Shown: positions 1 to 5,627, counted from the stretch's first letter. The stretch: DNA of 5,627 nt from Clostridium sp. (GCA_012511315.1 JAAZGI010000172.1:1-5627); one strand, 5' to 3'. A program made the numbers and translations. Notes: generated by a model not told the origin, from the letters alone.

Positions 1-95
1 AATATGTGAAAACTAGAGAACCGCCGTGTACCGAACGGTACGCACGGTGGTGTGAGAGGTCGACTAGTCAGTTAATGGCTAGTCTCCTACTCGAT
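1..95 (+). mobile_element. Group II intron, 3' end only (domains V and VI, group IIC-like)
   Basis: This is the 3' terminal part of a self-splicing retroelement; the rest, including any reverse transcriptase/maturase gene, is off the left edge. Domain V is at 20-51. Its lower helix pairs 20-28 with 43-51, a two-base bulge lies at 41-42, and an upper helix pairs 29-32 with 37-40 around a small loop. The catalytic triad reads C22-G23-C24, with G23 facing T48 as a G-U wobble. Domain VI is at 54-92: GAG 54-56 pairs with CTC 90-92, AGG 57-59 with CCT 86-88, and GACTAG 62-67 with CTAGTC 79-84. A89 is left bulged, as expected for the branch point. The element ends in AT at 94-95, matching the AY end rule, with A89 the seventh base from the end. 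From memory, the domain V sequence and CGC triad closely match the Oceanobacillus iheyensis group IIC intron. The end is confident; the class is a little less so. Confidence 0.9.
20..51 (+). ncRNA. Group II intron domain V catalytic hairpin
   Basis: This hairpin is the metal-binding catalytic core of the intron RNA. All base pairs of the expected secondary structure are present, including the triad wobble G23-T48 and the two-base bulge at 41-42, so nothing seen here suggests the core has decayed. Whether the intron is active depends on parts outside the window. Confidence 0.85.
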
Positions 96-160
96 TTGAT
101 GAAATTTCATTTGGTATCATTTACCATCCTAGTCGGAAGCTTTTTTTATATTTAGTTAAG
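96..160. other. Short intergenic gap between intron end and IIA gene stop
   Basis: This is the 3' exon flank of the intron and the downstream flank of the - strand IIA gene. It holds a perfect 12-bp palindrome, ATGAAATTTCAT, at 99-110. A 5-bp stem pairs 112-116 with 122-126 around a 5-base loop. A run of seven T on the + strand is at 141-147. No hairpin followed by a T-run on the - strand is seen, so no clear terminator for the IIA gene lies in this gap. Seven bases at 129-135 are the exact reverse complement of 61-67 in intron domain VI, which may be chance. Confidence 0.5.
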
Positions 161-646
161 CTACAAAGTGACTGTAAATAAAAGGTCTTTAAGAGCTAAT
201 ACATCTCGGTCATAAACTGCCTTTAAATTTGTTTCGCCATCTTCTGGACTAGGTGAAGTTAGGATAATTGGCGTAATTGTCTTATATCCACGAGCGTTTA
301 AAAAGTCGAGATCCACTCGAACAATCGGAGTACCTGCTTTCACTTGCTGTCCTTGTTCGGCTAAAAGTTCAAAACCTTCGCCGTTCAGTTCTACGGTATC
401 AATGCCAATGTGGACGAGGATCTCAATGTTTTGGCCGATTTTCATTCCATAGGAGTGGCCGGTTGGAAAAAGCATTGTTAGCTCACCATCAGCAGGGGCT
501 ACAAATAAGCCATCCGATGGAATAATGGCCACACCATCCCCAATCATTTTTTGTGAAAAAACCTCATCAGGGACATGAGATAAATCCACGCAGCGTCCCG
601 TCACGGGTGCCATAATACTGACTTTTTTATTAAATAACTTAAACAT
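161..646 (-). CDS. crr: PTS glucose-type enzyme IIA protein (stand-alone)
   Basis: This is a 161-residue cytoplasmic phosphocarrier of the phosphoenolpyruvate:sugar phosphotransferase system. It takes phosphate from HPr and passes it to an EIIB domain. The protein is a single IIA(Glc) domain of normal length. Landmarks are the N-terminal APVTGR (13-18), DGVAI near 37-41, the auxiliary histidine in GHSYGMKIG (His64), and the phosphorylated His79 in ILVHIGIDTVELNGEGF. The ATG at 644-646 is chosen because AAGGAG (653-658) lies six bases upstream. An in-frame GTG at 659-661 would add five residues but would place that ribosome binding site inside the coding region. No IIB or IIC domain is encoded in the window, so it may serve a permease elsewhere in the genome, or act in regulation like Crr. 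It is transcribed divergently from the two-component operon. The family is certain; the symbol is by similarity of type, and the sugar is unknown. Confidence 0.93.
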   Translation of the reverse strand: MFKLFNKKVSIMAPVTGRCVDLSHVPDEVFSQKMIGDGVAIIPSDGLFVAPADGELTMLFPTGHSYGMKIGQNIEILVHIGIDTVELNGEGFELLAEQGQQVKAGTPIVRVDLDFLNARGYKTITPIILTSPSPEDGETNLKAVYDRDVLALKDLLFTVTL

Positions 647-652
647 AACATT

Positions 653-658
653 CTCCTT
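653..658 (-). promoter_or_regulatory. Ribosome binding site that fixes the IIA start
   Basis: AAGGAG on the - strand is followed by six bases and then ATG at 644-646. This spacing is ideal and argues against the longer GTG start at 659-661, whose reading frame runs through this site. Confidence 0.8.
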
Positions 659-737
659 CACAAGTCAACTTTGTTTTTTATGCCACTTTTCATGCTAGTG
701 GTTTATAATAAATCAGTTCGAATTAGTTCCTACAATT

Positions 738-766
738 ATTACAGGATTAAACTAGTGATTTGTCTA
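738..766 (-). promoter_or_regulatory. Candidate sigma-A-type promoter for the IIA gene
   Basis: Read on the - strand, TAGACA (766 to 761) and TGTAAT (743 to 738) are separated by exactly 17 bases. Each hexamer differs from the consensus by one base. Transcription would begin near 731, giving a leader of about 85 bases before the ATG at 646. This is prediction from sequence alone; AT-rich DNA often gives chance matches. Confidence 0.45.
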
Positions 767-917
767 AATTATAAAGATAGGAATTATTTGGATGTTTCCG
801 ATAGCTGGTTTGTTGCCTGCCTATTTCTTATTTAAGTTCCATATCTTAATATATACTAAATTTCGAAGTTCGTTAAGTGGATTTGCAGAATAACTAAAAA
901 AGTTCATGAGTCTAGTG

Positions 918-923
918 TATAAT
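918..923 (+). promoter_or_regulatory. Probable -10 box for the two-component operon
   Basis: A perfect TATAAT lies 90 bases before the response regulator start, predicting transcription from about 930. The bases one 17-base spacer upstream (895-900, TAAAAA) do not resemble TTGACA. The promoter may therefore be weak, or need an activator that makes up for the poor -35 region. Confidence 0.5.
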
Positions 924-933
924 TAAGGTACTT

Positions 934-949
934 GTTACAGCGCTGTAAC
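934..949. promoter_or_regulatory. 16-bp perfect palindrome, candidate operator
   Basis: GTTACAGCGCTGTAAC is its own reverse complement over all 16 bases. It sits about 4 to 19 bases after the predicted transcription start and 64 bases before the response regulator gene. This position suits a dimeric repressor that blocks the start of transcription. Directly repeated ACTTG flanks it at 930-934 and 951-955. It does not match a regulator site I can name, and OmpR-family proteins usually bind direct rather than inverted repeats, so the binding protein is unknown. Confidence 0.5.
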
Positions 950-999
950 CACTTGGTTTTCATTGTATTCTTTAATGGAAAATAGAACCATCAGCGACT

Positions 1000-1006
1000 G
1001 AGGAGG
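1000..1006 (+). promoter_or_regulatory. Ribosome binding site of the response regulator gene
   Basis: GAGGAGG is followed by six bases and the ATG at 1013. It is a near-ideal site and fixes the start of the first gene of the operon. Confidence 0.85.
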
Positions 1007-1012
1007 AAAATA

Positions 1013-1702
1013 ATGTATAGAATTTTAATATGTGAAGATGAAGCGAGTATTCGAACATTTTTAAAAATTAATTTCGAACGGAGCGGTTTTTCCGTATACG
1101 AGACAGATACAGGTGAAGAAGCAGTCCGTATCGCAAAACTTGAAAAACCTGATGTAGCCATTTTAGATGTCATGCTACCTGGGATTGATGGTTTTGAGGT
1201 GCTGCGGCAAATTCGAGAAGAGAATGAAAAAATAGGGATCATCATGTTGACAGCCAAAGGCCAAGACACGGATAAAATTGTGGGCCTTAAAGGTGGAGCT
1301 GATGATTATATTATTAAGCCTTTTAATCCAACTGAACTTATTTTGCGGACCCAAGGTTTGCTTCGTCGCATCAATGAAAAAGACGCAGTTGAAGAAGAGG
1401 AAATCATTCGCACCTTCTGTTTTGAATTGGATAACTACTCTCAGACAATTACAAAAAATGAGTCGGAGATTGTTTTAACGCCTAAGGAGTTTTTGCTGAT
1501 GAAAATATTCATGGAAAATCCAGGAAAAGCTTTTACTCGAGATGATTTGCTTAATTTGGTTTGGGGTTATGACTTTACAGGAGATCCGAAAATTGTGGAT
1601 GTTAACGTGCGTCGGCTTCGATCTAAAATTGAAGATAATCCATCCCAACCAAATTATATTGAAACGATATGGGGAACTGGATACAGATGGAAGAAAGAGT
1701 AA
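1013..1702 (+). CDS. OmpR/PhoB-family response regulator
   Basis: This 229-residue cytoplasmic transcription factor is the output half of a two-component system; phosphorylation should promote dimerisation and promoter binding. The receiver domain (about 1-115) has every key residue: the acidic pair Glu8-Asp9, the phosphoacceptor Asp52 in LDVMLPGIDG, Thr80 in MLTAKG, and Lys102 in IIKPF. A winged-helix DNA-binding domain fills about 128-229, with LTPKEFLLMKIFMENPG, then FTRDDLLNLVWGYDF, VDVNVRRLRSKIE for the recognition helix region, and the typical C-terminal WGTGYRWKKE. Length is normal for the family. It is the first gene of the apparent operon and overlaps the partner kinase by 16 bases. 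The target genes cannot be told from the sequence; assignment to PhoP, ResD, WalR or another named regulator is not justified. Confidence 0.95.
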   Translation: MYRILICEDEASIRTFLKINFERSGFSVYETDTGEEAVRIAKLEKPDVAILDVMLPGIDGFEVLRQIREENEKIGIIMLTAKGQDTDKIVGLKGGADDYIIKPFNPTELILRTQGLLRRINEKDAVEEEEIIRTFCFELDNYSQTITKNESEIVLTPKEFLLMKIFMENPGKAFTRDDLLNLVWGYDFTGDPKIVDVNVRRLRSKIEDNPSQPNYIETIWGTGYRWKKE

Positions 1703-3111
1703 AGCAACGAAGCATTCGAGCTAGTTTTTCGAAAAGTCTTTTACTCATCTTAGGGCTCACCTATATTCTCACCCTGGCTGTGCTTTTAAGCTTTGTCAGG
1801 GGATATTTTTATACGAATTTTTACAACACACTAAAAGGTCAGGTTCAGTATTCAGCAGACTACTATGAAGACAATATAGCAACCGCAGGAAGCTTAATTG
1901 AAAACTTGTATGCAGAGCAAGATAGTTGGTGGCGGAGCGATGAGGCTAGAGTTCAAATTTATGATACAGATTCCATGCTTATTTTGGATTCTCAAGCCCA
2001 TCTAGTACCCAATTCAGAACTTCTAGATGTGAAATCAGCCTTAAAAGGTGTCGCAGAGTATCAAATTTTTAAAATATCAGAGACCAATGAACATGTAATG
2101 AGTATATCAACACCTTTGATTTCTACGGGGAAAGTGATTGGCGTTATTCGCTATATCGCCTCCCTTGAGCAGGTGGACCAGAATTTGAAAAATATAACTA
2201 GTTTGTTTTTCCTCATCGGAGGGATTATTACAGCTGTGACTGCTTTGATTGGAATTATCATGAGTAAAAAGCTGATTGAACCCATTACTGAGCTCACTGA
2301 GACGGCCAGACGAATGGCCAAAGGTCAGTATAATGTAAAAAGCCCGGTGATGAGTAACGATGAAATTGGAACCTTATCTCAAACGTTTAATTACATGACT
2401 TCAGAGATTTCAAAGAAAGAAGAACTGAAAAATGAATTTATTTCTTCAGTTTCCCATGAATTGCGCACGCCATTAACAGCCATTAAAGGCTGGGCAGTCA
2501 CCTTAAATGATCCGGCCACGGATCCGGAACTCATGGTAGCAGGACTAGAGATTATTGAGCAGGAATCAGATCGTTTAAAAGCCATGGTCAATGAGCTACT
2601 AGATTTCTCAAGATTCTCGTCTGGTAAGATAGATATGAAATTTAACTGGGTGAATCCGGCTAATTTGAAAGGATATATTGAATCTTTTGCAGAGGGACGA
2701 AAAGAGCGAGAACCGCGTAAGTTTAGTTTTTTAATGGATGATTCAGTTGAGTCCTTTATGGGAGATGAAAACCGGATCAAGCAAATATTTGTCAACCTCA
2801 TCGACAATGCTTTCAAATTTACAGAAGCCAATGATTCGATTCAGGTTGAAATTAGCCAAGATGCTCAATTTACTTATTTTACTGTTTGTGATACAGGACT
2901 TGGGATTGCCCTTGAGGAAATTCCCAAAGTACGAGAGAAATTTTATAAAGGCAAGCATTCTAAATCCTCCAGCGGGATTGGGTTATCAATAGTCGACGAA
3001 ATTGCGCGTCTTCATGGTGGAAATCTAAAAATTGAGTCAGTTGAAGGTCAAGGAACAGTTATGGAGGTTAGTGTCCATAGGGAGGTCCATTATGGGAAAA
3101 AAATCAAATAA
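1687..3111 (+). CDS. Membrane sensor histidine kinase
   Basis: This 474-residue inner-membrane kinase should autophosphorylate and pass phosphate to the regulator encoded just upstream. In order: membrane helix 1 (about 17-37); an extracytoplasmic sensing domain of some 135 residues, possibly Cache- or PAS-like, ending in GKVIGVIRYIASLEQVDQ; membrane helix 2 (about 172-192); a HAMP linker (about 193-245); the HisKA H-box SVSHELRTPLTAIKG with His257; and the ATPase domain with N-box NLIDNAFKF (Asn370, Asn374), G1 box DTGLGI (Asp402), F-box Phe419 and G2 box SGIGLSIV (Gly430, Gly432). All parts needed for activity are present. The ATG at 1687 is chosen. An in-frame ATG at 1669 adds six residues but has no ribosome binding site in front, whereas GGGGA (1671-1675) precedes 1687 by 11 bases. 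The signal is unknown, and no cytoplasmic PAS domain is seen. Confidence 0.94.
   Translation: MEERVKQRSIRASFSKSLLLILGLTYILTLAVLLSFVRGYFYTNFYNTLKGQVQYSADYYEDNIATAGSLIENLYAEQDSWWRSDEARVQIYDTDSMLILDSQAHLVPNSELLDVKSALKGVAEYQIFKISETNEHVMSISTPLISTGKVIGVIRYIASLEQVDQNLKNITSLFFLIGGIITAVTALIGIIMSKKLIEPITELTETARRMAKGQYNVKSPVMSNDEIGTLSQTFNYMTSEISKKEELKNEFISSVSHELRTPLTAIKGWAVTLNDPATDPELMVAGLEIIEQESDRLKAMVNELLDFSRFSSGKIDMKFNWVNPANLKGYIESFAEGRKEREPRKFSFLMDDSVESFMGDENRIKQIFVNLIDNAFKFTEANDSIQVEISQDAQFTYFTVCDTGLGIALEEIPKVREKFYKGKHSKSSSGIGLSIVDEIARLHGGNLKIESVEGQGTVMEVSVHREVHYGKKIK
3079..3085 (+). promoter_or_regulatory. Ribosome binding site inside the kinase gene, for the lipoprotein
   Basis: AGGGAGG is followed by six bases and then ATG at 3092. 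It lies within the last codons of the histidine kinase gene. It decides the lipoprotein start: a longer reading from 3032 lacks such a site and would put 20 polar residues before the signal peptide. Confidence 0.85.
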
Positions 3112-4576
3112 GCTGTATGTTATTCTATGGGTTCTTTTAATGAGCATAACTTTAGGTGGGTGTTCCATCTCAAACACTGTCCTTGCCATTGATGAAACTA
3201 TGCCGCGGACACCAAAACTAGAATTGGCACCTTATTGGGTGTTTGATTCAGCCTATTCTTTAAACCCAGATAACCACGATATTGATGAGGATTACTTTAA
3301 TGGTCTAGGTGCGTACCTATCCAATGAACGCATCATTATAGGAACTGACTCCATCGAAAATCCTAATCTAAAAGCTATGCAAGTTAAAACCTATGAATAC
3401 TTTTTGACTCGTTATAAGATTTCACCTTCAGAAGTGGGCCTTACAGAGGATATTGTGGCAGTATATACAGTAACAGACGCTAAGGGGTTTTCTGAGCGGA
3501 TATATAAACTGAGTGATGAAAAAATTGCTATAGAGCGTAACAACGTATTACTTTACTTTAATCAAACCGACCATTTGCAAGAAACTAATATTGAATTGAG
3601 CACCGACACCTTAGGAAACCCTGTTCAAAAGCAGCCAAGTAGTGCTAATGGAGTTTTATTAGGATTGCGTAAAGATCGGGTGGATCTTAACGGCATACCA
3701 GGAGAAGCAGAGTATCGAACCCTTTGGATTGCCAAGCCGAAAGATGAACCATTGGAGATTTATGAGGTTGAAGATATTCTTTTCCCACGTAATGTGTTCT
3801 ACAAAATGAGTGTAGAGCGACAAGAGAATGTGGATGTGACTCGAGAAAGCATTGTGATTAAAAACTTGGCTGATGGATCAGAAGTTCGGGAGACGGCATC
3901 CCTTGACATGGAATCGCGACTCAGTGACATTACTTTTGTCTCAAACGACTATTTTAGTGTTCGATCTGGGATTTATTCGAATCGAGAGTTTGGACCCATG
4001 CAATTTTATTCCACACGAAATATATCCAACCCCCAATATGATCGTCGGATTGGCATTACCGATGTTTTTGGACCAGAAGGAATTAATGTCATGGAAACTG
4101 CTGCGAAAATTGCCCTTGGTGCTCAAAAACCAGAAGAATCTGTTGGTTTAGTGGAAATTAAAGAAAACTCATTTATACTTAAGAGGTATAATGGTCGTTG
4201 GATCTATGAAGGTCGCATTAATTCTGAAGATTCCCTTGAGGATAAGCACCTGACCTATCCAATGAATTTTGGAGATAACTACAGGGTCTATCGCTATGAC
4301 AATTTGACGCCACGTTGGAGTGGAATCGTAAGTTTGGTGCCAAATGCACAAGATGCGGTTTCTTCACCAGATGCTTTTTTTGCAATCATTCGAACAAAAT
4401 CAAAGTTGTTAGTTTATCCTAAAGATGAGAATGGCAATTTAGGAGCAGATCCTTTAGCTACCATTCCATTGGACGATGAAGAAATCATTATGCATGAATG
4501 GGCCTTGGGAGATTTCGTGGGTGAATGGAGCAAAGTCGTAAAGCAATCAGGTCGGCCCCTGGACCTTTTCAAGTAA
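3092..4576 (+). CDS. Predicted lipoprotein of unknown function, linked to a two-component system
   Basis: This 494-residue protein has a lipoprotein signal peptide: basic residues (MGKKSNK), a hydrophobic core at 8-21, and lipobox LGGC with Cys24. It should be lipid-anchored on the outer face of the membrane with Ser at +2. The rest has no further membrane helix and no catalytic motif I recognise. It is rich in charged and aromatic residues, with alternating patterns that suggest mostly beta structure (for example ENSFILKRYNGRWIYEGRI and KLLVYPKDENGNL). Notable stretches are APYWVFDSAYSLNPDNHD near the mature N terminus, SNREFGPMQFYSTRN in the middle, and a long C-terminal region ending RPLDLFK. 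The start overlaps the kinase gene by 20 bases, so the two are probably translationally coupled. That suggests a role as signal receptor, kinase modulator or regulated output, but this is inference from position. It is not recognisably YycH or YycI, the accessory proteins of WalK. Confidence 0.85.
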   Translation: MGKKSNKLYVILWVLLMSITLGGCSISNTVLAIDETMPRTPKLELAPYWVFDSAYSLNPDNHDIDEDYFNGLGAYLSNERIIIGTDSIENPNLKAMQVKTYEYFLTRYKISPSEVGLTEDIVAVYTVTDAKGFSERIYKLSDEKIAIERNNVLLYFNQTDHLQETNIELSTDTLGNPVQKQPSSANGVLLGLRKDRVDLNGIPGEAEYRTLWIAKPKDEPLEIYEVEDILFPRNVFYKMSVERQENVDVTRESIVIKNLADGSEVRETASLDMESRLSDITFVSNDYFSVRSGIYSNREFGPMQFYSTRNISNPQYDRRIGITDVFGPEGINVMETAAKIALGAQKPEESVGLVEIKENSFILKRYNGRWIYEGRINSEDSLEDKHLTYPMNFGDNYRVYRYDNLTPRWSGIVSLVPNAQDAVSSPDAFFAIIRTKSKLLVYPKDENGNLGADPLATIPLDDEEIIMHEWALGDFVGEWSKVVKQSGRPLDLFK

Positions 4577-4606
4577 AAACAAATAAGATGACAGGAAATT
4601 GATAAT

Positions 4607-5551
4607 ATGCATTTAAAACATTTGTTTATCGTTAACCCCAAGGCCGGCAAAGGAATTGGCGCTATAATGGCGCGTCGGATTAAGGAACTATTTAAAAATA
4701 TTCAAGAAAAATACCCCGAAACTCGTTATGAAATTGTCATGACCGAGCATCGAGGCCATGCTACAGAAATTGCACGAGACTATTCAACGAGAGGAACTTG
4801 GCGCATCTATGCGGTAGGTGGCGATGGGACCATTAACGAAGTTCTCAATGGAATGGCAGATTCTGACTCCAGTTTAGGCTGTGTTCCAGCTGGGACCGGC
4901 AATGACTTTATTAAATACCTAGCTGGAGATTATGAACGGATGGATATCCTAAAGGAAACCATTTTAGGCGAAGAGGAACTGATTGATGTTGGGATGGTGA
5001 ATGAACAGTACTTTCTAAATGTAGCCAGTGTTGGTTTTGATGCCAAAGTTAACTATAAAACGGAACTTTATAAGGGAAAACCTCTCATTACGCCGTTGTT
5101 TGCCTATCTAGGTGGGATTGTGGGAAATATTACAGACTTACGGCCAACCCGCGTAAATATTAAACAAAAGAATGAAAATCGAATAGCTGACGTATTTCTA
5201 TTGGCTGTTTGCAATGGTCAGACCTATGGTGGTGGCTATCATATTGCCCCAATGGCTCAGATTAATGATGGATTCTTTGATGTGATTGAAGTGGAACCTT
5301 TAGGCTTGTCAAAGTTAGTTCGGTACTTGCCGAAACTTAGAAAAGGAACCCACATTGGGTTACCAGAGATCCATCATTATCAAACAGATCGAATTCAACT
5401 CACCTCGGATGAGGAGTTTATCGTAAACTTAGATGGAGAGACCATATTCTCTAAAGACGTTGATTTTAGATTACGAGCAAAAAAAATTCGCATGGTTTTT
5501 CCACGGCGAATTATTCAGAAAATTGAATTGGAAGATGAACTAGAAAACTAA
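4607..5551 (+). CDS. Diacylglycerol kinase-type lipid kinase (YegS/DgkB/BmrU family)
   Basis: This 314-residue soluble or membrane-associated kinase uses ATP to phosphorylate a lipid alcohol, most likely diacylglycerol to phosphatidate. In Gram-positive bacteria this recycles diacylglycerol released during lipoteichoic acid synthesis. Family marks are NPKAGKG (10-16), the nucleotide-binding GGDGTINEV (71-79), PAGTGNDF (94-101), ELIDVGMVNEQYFLNVASVGFD in the middle, CNGQTYGGGYHIAPMAQINDGFFDV, and LDGE with Asp276 and Glu278, the expected catalytic acid pair. The length matches DgkB enzymes, which are slightly over 300 residues. The ATG at 4607 follows AGGAA (4593-4597) by nine bases. The gap to the lipoprotein is only 30 bases with no terminator, so it is probably the fourth gene of the operon. 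The exact lipid substrate cannot be read from sequence; other family members act on other lipids. Confidence 0.92.
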   Translation: MHLKHLFIVNPKAGKGIGAIMARRIKELFKNIQEKYPETRYEIVMTEHRGHATEIARDYSTRGTWRIYAVGGDGTINEVLNGMADSDSSLGCVPAGTGNDFIKYLAGDYERMDILKETILGEEELIDVGMVNEQYFLNVASVGFDAKVNYKTELYKGKPLITPLFAYLGGIVGNITDLRPTRVNIKQKNENRIADVFLLAVCNGQTYGGGYHIAPMAQINDGFFDVIEVEPLGLSKLVRYLPKLRKGTHIGLPEIHHYQTDRIQLTSDEEFIVNLDGETIFSKDVDFRLRAKKIRMVFPRRIIQKIELEDELEN

Positions 5552-5627
5552 GTTTGTTTATAAGGTGTGCAATGGAAGTTAACATCTTTGTAATAAAATA
5601 AAGACAAGAGAAGACAAGAGAAGACAA
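5552..5627. other. Downstream end region, no gene seen
   Basis: The 76 bases after the lipid kinase hold no open reading frame of note and no hairpin with a T-run. The operon either ends by another means or continues past the right edge. The region ends in a short tandem repeat. Confidence 0.5.
5601..5627. repeat. 10-bp tandem repeat, 2.7 copies to the window edge
   Basis: AAGACAAGAG occurs at 5601-5610 and 5611-5620, and seven more bases of the unit (AAGACAA) at 5621-5627, all without mismatch. The array may continue beyond the window. There are no spacers, so it is a simple tandem repeat. It could be a variable-number locus, but its length cannot be judged here. Confidence 0.8.

Larger units (their letters stand above)
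647..1012. other. Divergent intergenic region between IIA gene and response regulator
   Basis: This gene-free stretch separates two oppositely transcribed units and is the only place where both could be controlled. It holds the candidate IIA promoter (738-766, - strand), a TATAAT box for the two-component operon (918-923, + strand), a 16-bp palindrome (934-949) and the response regulator ribosome binding site (1000-1006). A small inverted repeat, CCACT (683-687) with AGTGG (697-701) and a 9-base loop, lies in the predicted IIA leader. Apart from these, 767-900 is AT-rich with no structure I can support, and no tRNA or small RNA gene is recognisable. Confidence 0.7.

Noticed and set aside
277..525. 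An open frame of 82 codons on the + strand opposite the IIA gene
   Set aside because: It lies wholly antisense to a certain PTS IIA gene and its translation resembles no protein family.
934..949. Palindrome as a CcpA catabolite-repression (cre) site
   Set aside because: It has the central CG and outer T and A, but lacks the conserved G and C of the TGNAANCGNTNNCA-type pattern.
934..949. Palindrome as a BlaI/MecI or CopY operator
   Set aside because: Those sites have TACA and TGTA two bases apart; here they are four apart, and no such regulator gene is in the window.
991..1269. Open frame on the - strand across the start of the response regulator gene
   Set aside because: It is the antisense shadow of the receiver domain and also covers the response regulator's ribosome binding site.
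1669..1686. Kinase start at ATG 1669
   Set aside because: No ribosome binding site precedes it, while 1687 has GGGGA upstream and gives a typical N terminus.
1013..3111. Naming the two-component pair as PhoP-PhoR, ResD-ResE or WalR-WalK
   Set aside because: The domain layout is shared by many families. The kinase lacks a cytoplasmic PAS domain, and the downstream genes are not those expected for these systems.
5552..5600. Terminator after the lipid kinase
   Set aside because: Only the 6-bp palindrome GTTAAC is seen; there is no stable hairpin and no T-run.
5601..5627. CRISPR array
   Set aside because: The units are 10 bp, directly joined, and without spacers.

Overview
The window looks like chromosomal DNA of a low-GC Gram-positive bacterium (Bacillota). 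The evidence is the AT-rich sequence, strong AGGAGG-type ribosome binding sites, a PTS glucose-type IIA protein of Gram-positive type, a soluble DgkB-like lipid kinase and a bacterial group II intron end close to the group IIC type. Bacilli and Clostridia cannot be told apart with confidence from this stretch alone.

Layout. Positions 1-95 are the last part of a group II intron on the + strand: domain V, domain VI and the 3' splice end. The intron body and any reverse transcriptase lie off the left edge. A 65-base gap with small palindromes follows. A lone PTS IIA(Glc) gene occupies 161-646 on the - strand. A 366-base divergent intergenic region (647-1012) holds a probable IIA promoter on the - strand, a consensus -10 box on the + strand, and a perfect 16-bp palindrome just downstream of the predicted + strand transcription start. 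From 1013 to 5551 four + strand genes are packed as an apparent operon: an OmpR-type response regulator, a membrane histidine kinase, a large lipoprotein I do not recognise, and a YegS/DgkB-type lipid kinase. The first three overlap end to start, and the fourth follows after 30 bases. The last 27 bases are a 10-bp tandem repeat that runs into the right edge.

How the genes may work together. The kinase has an extracytoplasmic domain between two membrane helices and all the catalytic boxes. It should phosphorylate Asp52 of the response regulator in reply to an envelope signal. The lipoprotein should sit on the outer face of the same membrane, and the lipid kinase acts on its inner face, so the unit looks like an envelope-sensing or membrane-lipid module. 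The genes and their order are seen in the sequence. The shared function is inference. The most interesting unexplained items are the lipoprotein, its linkage to a two-component system and a lipid kinase, and the 16-bp palindrome. Nothing in the window clearly amounts to a wholly new kind of system.
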